Shown one piece after another: positions 5,474-9,888 of a stretch of DNA of 9,888 bases. This stretch comes from JBHWPB01 sp043424675. GTDB lineage: Bacteria > Bacillota > Bacilli > Lactobacillales > Carnobacteriaceae_A. The notes under the pieces are model-generated. The model worked only from the letters and a program-made list of their open reading frames with translations. It was not told where the DNA came from and searched no databases. The translations under genes were made by a program, and so were the position numbers. The first letter of the stretch is position 1. Each line of letters starts with the position of its first letter. The DNA lies in assembly GCA_043424675.1 (NCBI GenBank), contig JBHWPB010000100.1, positions 1 through 9,888 of the forward strand, read 5' to 3'.

Positions 5474-8400
5474 TTAATTTAGTATGTGATCAATTTCTTT
5501 TAAGTGAACGGATACAAGAGAAGAGACACCGCGTTCTTGCATAACCACTCCATAGAGACTGTCTGCCTGTTCCATCGTCCCTTTTCTATGAGTAATCACA
5601 ATAAATTGAATCTCATCTTCTTCAAACTGGTTCAAATAGCGGCTGAAACGTAAAACATTCGCTTCATCTAGAGCAGCTTCTACTTCATCTAGGATAACAA
5701 ATGGAATAGGATTTGTCTGTATGATAGCAAACAATAGTGAAATCGCAGTTAAAGCTCTTTCTCCACCTGACAATAAATTTAAGCTCTGTAGATTTTTCCC
5801 AGGCGGCTGTGCTTTGATTTCAATTCCTGTCTCCAGCAAGTTATCTGGTTCAGTCAATACTAACTCTGCTTTCCCACCTCCAAAGATTTCAGGGAAAACT
5901 TCCTTAAATTCTTTTTCCACAGCATCGAAAGTTGTCTTGAATCGTTCTTCAACTTCTCCATCGAGCTCGTCCATCGTTTGATTTAAGTCATGTCGCGCAT
6001 CATGAAGATCATCTCTTTGTTGGACCATGAAGTGGTAGCGTTCTTCTAATCTTTCAAATTCTTCTATCGCTTGAAGATTAACAGAACCTAAATTATCAAT
6101 ATCCTGACGCAAGTTTTCCAATTGCGTCCTATCTTGTTCTTCTTTGGAACGAGTCTTGCTTTTCGTACGGGCTTCTTTGACACTCATGTGGTAGTTTTCT
6201 GTGAGGTAATTGAGGAGGTAATTGAGTTTCTCATCGTAACGACCTGCTGAAATTTCCAACTGTTGAGTTTCTGTTTTCACCTTTTCTCTATCATCGCGTG
6301 ATTTATTTAGGTCTTTATTATATTTCTCTTCTTTTTTAAGAATTTTTTTACGCTTCATCTGCAATTCTTTTTGTTGAGCCAACAATTTTTCTTTCGCGTC
6401 TTTATCTGATGCTAATTCTGCTTGCAGCTCTTCCAGAGAAAGTTCTTTACTGTAACTCTCTTTTAGCTTTTCTAATTTTTGGTGTTCTTCTTCTTGTTCT
6501 AACTTGACAGACTTATACTGCTCGTCAAGTAAAGATTTTTCTTTTTTTAACCCTGCGAGCTCTTCTCCGATCTCTTGCGTTTTTTCAGTGAGCTTTTCAC
6601 GTTTTTCTTCTAAACTCTCTTTTTCTTTTTCATGATTTTTCCAAGTTTCTTCCGCTCTGTCCATTTGTTCTTTGATTTCAGTTACCTTAGCTTCAGTTCG
6701 AGCTTGGTTGTCATCCATTCGGTTCAGATCTTCAAGAATTTCTTTTCGACTGCTTCTTATTTCGTTAATCTCGAACTGTAAAGCTTGTAAGTTTTGTTTT
6801 GTATCTTTTATATAATTTCTCGCATTATCTAATTGACTTTTCAATGTGTTTTCTTCAATGCGACTTTGATCGCCTTTGGATTTTATTTCCGTTAATTTCT
6901 CGTTCAGCTGTGAAAGGAGCTCTTTTGCTTTATGGTACTCTTCCTCTACCTCTGTCAAATCACGAGCAGTTCGTTCATACGACTCTTTTAATTGCTTAAT
7001 TCTCGTACTTTGTTGAAAAAGGGTCTGCTTGGAGTTTCTTTTTCTTGACCCACCGGACATTGAACCTCCAACGTTCACAACGTCCCCCTCTAAAGTGACT
7101 ACTCGGTATCTTTGTCTGACTTGTTTAGACAATCTATTAGCACCTTTTAAATCACTTGCGATGATGATATTTCCCAGTAAGTTTTGAATCACATCTTCTA
7201 TTTCAGAAGGGTAAGAAATTAAATCACTTGCTATACCAACGAAAGCCTCAGCGCTTTCTATCGTTTGTTTGACATTTTCCTGGACGGAGCGAGGTTTGAT
7301 CGTCTCTAAAGGAAGAAAAGTCGCTCGTCCCGCCTTTTTTCTCTTCAAGAATTCGATTGCTTCCCTGCCATCTTGATCTTTTTCAACGATGATAAATTGA
7401 CTAGAAGAAGCCAAAGAAGTATCGAGCGCTTCAGTTAAATATTCCGGTACTTCGATGAGCTCAGCAACTGTTCCTTTAATCCCTGATAAGTCTGCCGCAC
7501 TCTTCATGACTTGCTGGACACCGCTGTAGTATCCCGTGTAATTTTCTTGCATATTTTCAAGACTTTCAATTCTATTCTTTAGCTTTTCTGACTCCTGTCT
7601 TTTTTGTTGAAGCACTTGCGTCAGTTGCTCAATCAAACGATTCTTTTCTTGAATCTGTGCGTCTAAGGAAGCATAGGTTTGTAAAAGATCTTCTACTTTC
7701 TTCTCTTTTTGATTTCGTTTTTCCCTTATAGCTTTTTCTTGTTCCTCTTGTTTTCGGTAATCTTCTTGTAAAGTTTCTTCCTCTTTTTGTATCCTCTTAT
7801 AACGTGCTTCTAACTGACTTCTCTGTCTCTCTAAATAGTTCTTTTCATTATTATAGGCAGTTTTACTTTGTAAGGCATCAAAATACTCAGCGCGTAAATC
7901 TTCCATCAATTCTTCACGGTTTGTGCTAAAAGATTGTATGCTCTCTTTTAGCTCTTTTTCTTTTTTCTTTAAAATCTGATATTCGTCTTTTTTGTCTGAG
8001 AGGTTTTGAGTGACTTGGGTTCTTTTTCTTTTTACTTCTTTTATTTCATCTTTAAGTTTGTTGAAGGTTTCAGTTATTGTGTTTTTCTGTTCAGCTTCAT
8101 GTTGGTTCCGTGTTTCAACAAGCTGGATCGTCCCTTCTTGTCTTTCAATCTTTTGAATCAAATCCAGATGTTCTTTTTGCAGAAAGTCAAGTTCCTCATC
8201 TGTTTTCTGTCTTATTCCAATTGTCTGTTGGCGTTGCTTTTCGACCCTAACTATTTCTCTTTCCAGCAGTTGTTTTTTAATAGTTAATTCTGATAATTGG
8301 ACTTCAATATCTTTAACCTTTTGATATAAATCATCAATCTCTTCAACTGTTACACTTAAATCTATTTCGACAAATTTTTCTTTCAAGCTTAAATATTTTT

Positions 8401-9037
8401 TTGCTTTTTTACTTTCTTCTTCGAGTTTTTCCAGCTGGTTATTAATTTCAAAAAGGATGTCACGCACTCTATCTAAGTTGTTCATTGTGTCTTCTAATTT
8501 GACATTTGTTTCTGATTTTTGTTCTTTGTACTTTAATACACCCGCTACTTCTTCAATGATGCTTCGACGCTCTTGCGGCTTACTGTTCAATATTTCTTCA
8601 ACTTGACCTTGAGATATAATAGAAAAAGACTCTTTGCCGAGTCCTGTATCTACAAATAAATCAGTAATATCTCTCAGCCGACATCTCTTTTTGTTAATGT
8701 AATAATCACTAGCACCTGTTCGATTCATTTGTCTGGTTATTTGAATGTTGTCAAGATCACTATTCAAGAAGTGATCCTGGTTGTTTATCGAAAGGGTGAC
8801 TTCAGCCAAGTTTACTGGATCGAGCGTGTCTGTTCCAGAAAATATGATATCTGACATGCGATCGCCTCTTAAGCTTTTGGCTGAATTTTCTCCCATCACC
8901 CAGCGGATGGCTTCAATGATGTTACTTTTTCCGCTTCCATTAGGCCCTACTATCGCAGTAATGCCTTCCGTGAAAGTAATGGTTGTCCTCGTCGGAAAAG
9001 ACTTAAAGCCTTTTAACTCTAATTCTTTTAATTTCAA
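5474..9037 (-). CDS. smc: Chromosome segregation and condensation ATPase Smc
   Basis: Structural maintenance of chromosomes protein; with ScpA and ScpB it forms the ring that extrudes DNA loops and resolves sister origins. The 1187 residues match the B. subtilis length (1186). Walker A GPNGSGKSN is at 31-39 (Lys37), a first coiled-coil arm runs to about 500, the hinge spans about 505-665 (starting after YTGYYSGVQQVM, ending with VNVGGSMSGGSRKRN), and the returning coiled coil reaches about 1030. The head closes with the ABC signature LSGGERALTA (1089-1098) and Walker B FVILDEVEAALD. Asp1117 and Glu1118, the catalytic pair, have the same numbers as in B. subtilis. The start is TTG (9037-9035) with a perfect AAGGAGG eight bases upstream; no better ATG exists and the N-terminus KLKELELKGFKSF fits the family. 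The gene follows rnc after 105 bp. Confidence 0.98.
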   Translation of the reverse strand: MKLKELELKGFKSFPTRTTITFTEGITAIVGPNGSGKSNIIEAIRWVMGENSAKSLRGDRMSDIIFSGTDTLDPVNLAEVTLSINNQDHFLNSDLDNIQITRQMNRTGASDYYINKKRCRLRDITDLFVDTGLGKESFSIISQGQVEEILNSKPQERRSIIEEVAGVLKYKEQKSETNVKLEDTMNNLDRVRDILFEINNQLEKLEEESKKAKKYLSLKEKFVEIDLSVTVEEIDDLYQKVKDIEVQLSELTIKKQLLEREIVRVEKQRQQTIGIRQKTDEELDFLQKEHLDLIQKIERQEGTIQLVETRNQHEAEQKNTITETFNKLKDEIKEVKRKRTQVTQNLSDKKDEYQILKKKEKELKESIQSFSTNREELMEDLRAEYFDALQSKTAYNNEKNYLERQRSQLEARYKRIQKEEETLQEDYRKQEEQEKAIREKRNQKEKKVEDLLQTYASLDAQIQEKNRLIEQLTQVLQQKRQESEKLKNRIESLENMQENYTGYYSGVQQVMKSAADLSGIKGTVAELIEVPEYLTEALDTSLASSSQFIIVEKDQDGREAIEFLKRKKAGRATFLPLETIKPRSVQENVKQTIESAEAFVGIASDLISYPSEIEDVIQNLLGNIIIASDLKGANRLSKQVRQRYRVVTLEGDVVNVGGSMSGGSRKRNSKQTLFQQSTRIKQLKESYERTARDLTEVEEEYHKAKELLSQLNEKLTEIKSKGDQSRIEENTLKSQLDNARNYIKDTKQNLQALQFEINEIRSSRKEILEDLNRMDDNQARTEAKVTEIKEQMDRAEETWKNHEKEKESLEEKREKLTEKTQEIGEELAGLKKEKSLLDEQYKSVKLEQEEEHQKLEKLKESYSKELSLEELQAELASDKDAKEKLLAQQKELQMKRKKILKKEEKYNKDLNKSRDDREKVKTETQQLEISAGRYDEKLNYLLNYLTENYHMSVKEARTKSKTRSKEEQDRTQLENLRQDIDNLGSVNLQAIEEFERLEERYHFMVQQRDDLHDARHDLNQTMDELDGEVEERFKTTFDAVEKEFKEVFPEIFGGGKAELVLTEPDNLLETGIEIKAQPPGKNLQSLNLLSGGERALTAISLLFAIIQTNPIPFVILDEVEAALDEANVLRFSRYLNQFEEDEIQFIVITHRKGTMEQADSLYGVVMQERGVSSLVSVHLKEIDHILN

Positions 9038-9045
9038 ATGTTAAG

Positions 9046-9052
9046 CCTCCTT
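9046..9052 (-). promoter_or_regulatory. Ribosome binding site that fixes the smc TTG start
   Basis: AAGGAGG reads on the minus strand at 9052-9046, followed by an eight-base spacer and then TTG. Its perfect match to the 16S 3' end supports initiation at the non-ATG codon. The site lies inside a possible 12-codon leader reading frame that ends three bases before the smc start. Confidence 0.8.
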
Positions 9053-9142
9053 CCGCTCCATTAAAGTACTGACACTCATTTATTGCATCTCTCTTCTAAC
9101 TTTTTCATAAAATTTCACTCAGCTTGATTCCAAAAGATAAGT

Positions 9143-9829
9143 TTAGGATAATTGCTCTAATGCTTCTTTAGCAGCTGCTTGTTCAGCCATCTTTTTAGAT
9201 TTCCCTGTTCCGACTCCTAACACGTCATCTTCAGCCAATACTTGGGCTGTGAATTGACGGTCGTGGTCTGGACCAAAGGTATCGATAATTTCATAACTGA
9301 TAGTGATCTGTCCACTTTTTTGTAAAAATTCTTGAAGAGTCGTTTTGTAATCCATCCCATGTGAGAAAATATCTTCATCAATCGTTGGGTATATTACTTT
9401 TGACAAAAATCGATCAACTGCAGGCAGTCCCTGGTCGAGATACACCGCACCTAAAAACGCTTCAAATAAATCAGCAAGGAGAGACTCTCTTTTTCTGCCA
9501 GAATTTTTTTCTTCTCCTTTACCTAGACGAATGAATTGATTAAAACCACATGCTTTAGAAATTCTGCTTAATGTTTTCTCTTGAACCAGTAATGCTCTTG
9601 CTCGGGATAAAACACCTTCTGGATGATCTGGATATTCATGATACAAATAATCCGATATTAATATTTCTAAAACAGCATCTCCTAAAAATTCTAATCGTTC
9701 ATTATCACTTTCCTCGTTTTCTAGATATTCATTCACATAGGATGAATGGGTAAACGCTTCTTTTAATAAGTTTTCATCTTCAAATTGAATATTAAATTTG
9801 TTGTTTATATATTTTTTCAATGTCTTCAT
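9143..9829 (-). CDS. rnc: Ribonuclease III
   Basis: Double-strand-specific endoribonuclease that cuts pre-rRNA and, in Bacilli, the SRP RNA precursor; it acts as a dimer with two metal ions. From the ATG at 9829-9827 it has 228 residues. The catalytic domain (about 1-155) contains the signature NERLEFLGDAVLE (43-55), giving acidic residues Glu44, Glu47 and Asp51, and LLADLFEAFLGAVYLDQG (117-134), with Asp120 and Glu123. A double-stranded RNA-binding domain fills about 159-226 (DYKTTLQEFLQKSG, then GVGTGKSKKMAEQAAAKEAL). A longer reading frame beginning at TTG 9883 exists, but AAGGAGG (9843-9837) lies seven bases before the ATG and decides the start. The gene is the first complete one in the window and probably leads the rnc-smc-ftsY-ylxM-ffh unit. 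Confidence 0.98.
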   Translation of the reverse strand: MKTLKKYINNKFNIQFEDENLLKEAFTHSSYVNEYLENEESDNERLEFLGDAVLEILISDYLYHEYPDHPEGVLSRARALLVQEKTLSRISKACGFNQFIRLGKGEEKNSGRKRESLLADLFEAFLGAVYLDQGLPAVDRFLSKVIYPTIDEDIFSHGMDYKTTLQEFLQKSGQITISYEIIDTFGPDHDRQFTAQVLAEDDVLGVGTGKSKKMAEQAAAKEALEQLS

Positions 9830-9856
9830 TCTTTTCCCTCCTTTCTCTGGTATCAA

Positions 9857-9867
9857 CTTATAGTATA
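9857..9867 (-). promoter_or_regulatory. Possible -10 region upstream of rnc
   Basis: Two overlapping near-consensus -10 hexamers, TATACT (9867-9862) and TATAAG (9862-9857), read on the minus strand about 30 bases before the rnc start. A -35 box is not convincing: TTGTGC lies 15 bases upstream of the second hexamer, and the -35 position for the first would be at the window edge. In many Bacilli rnc follows acpP, so this may be a secondary promoter or chance AT-rich sequence. Confidence 0.3.
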
Positions 9868-9888
9868 GCCTTTTTAAGCACAAGACCG

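Noticed and set aside
5466..5493. Possible promoter for ftsY on the minus strand (TTGATC, 16 bases, TAATAT) at the end of smc.
   Set aside because: Both boxes match consensus at only four of six positions, and the stretch is AT-rich and mostly inside the smc coding end; a chance match is likely.
6300..8500. Long Glu/Lys/Gln-rich regions that could suggest a separate coiled-coil gene or fusion.
   Set aside because: They are the two coiled-coil arms of one uninterrupted Smc protein, with hinge and head motifs at the expected numbers.
9830..9883. N-terminal extension of RNase III from a TTG codon (18 extra residues).
   Set aside because: The extension spans the strong ribosome binding site that serves the internal ATG, and family proteins begin near that ATG.

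Overview
The window is one stretch of a low-GC Firmicutes chromosome. Every gene I can support lies on the minus strand, in the order rnc, smc, ftsY, ylxM, ffh, then rpsP, khpA (ylqC), rimM, trmD and the start of rplS. This is the classical Bacilli arrangement of the RNase III/SMC/SRP cluster followed by the S16/TrmD/L19 cluster. The low-GC composition, strong AGGAGG-type ribosome binding sites, TTG starts, Gram-positive-type YlxM and the lack of ylqD all fit Bacilli. The order Lactobacillales (Carnobacteriaceae- or Enterococcaceae-like) is my best guess, but that placement is inference.

Reading in the direction of transcription (high to low coordinates): 9829-2401 carries rnc, smc, ftsY, ylxM and ffh, probably one long transcription unit that ends at an intrinsic terminator at 2359-2396. 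The unit joins double-stranded RNA processing (RNase III, which in Bacilli also processes the SRP RNA), chromosome organisation (Smc) and co-translational membrane targeting (the SRP GTPase Ffh, its receptor FtsY and the accessory protein YlxM). A second unit starts from a good promoter at 2344-2372, whose -35 box sits inside the terminator stem. It carries rpsP and khpA, meets another strong terminator at 1722-1770, then continues with the overlapping pair rimM-trmD and finally rplS. rplS is preceded by a structured leader that looks like the Bacilli L19 leader. The second unit concerns ribosome and tRNA maturation: S16, the RNA chaperone KhpA, the 30S maturation factor RimM, the tRNA m1G37 methyltransferase TrmD, and L19.

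There is no gene-free stretch of more than 300 bases; the largest gaps are 109 bp (trmD-rplS) and 105 bp (rnc-smc). I see no mobile element, tRNA, rRNA, CRISPR array or foreign-looking gene. I did not find a previously undescribed system: this is conserved core genome. What merits a second look is regulation and start-site detail: the terminator before rimM with no room for a new promoter, the terminator/promoter overlap before rpsP, the putative L19 leader, non-ATG starts, an acidic seven-heptad repeat in FtsY, an unusual loop in S16, and a tiny-ORF arrangement before smc.
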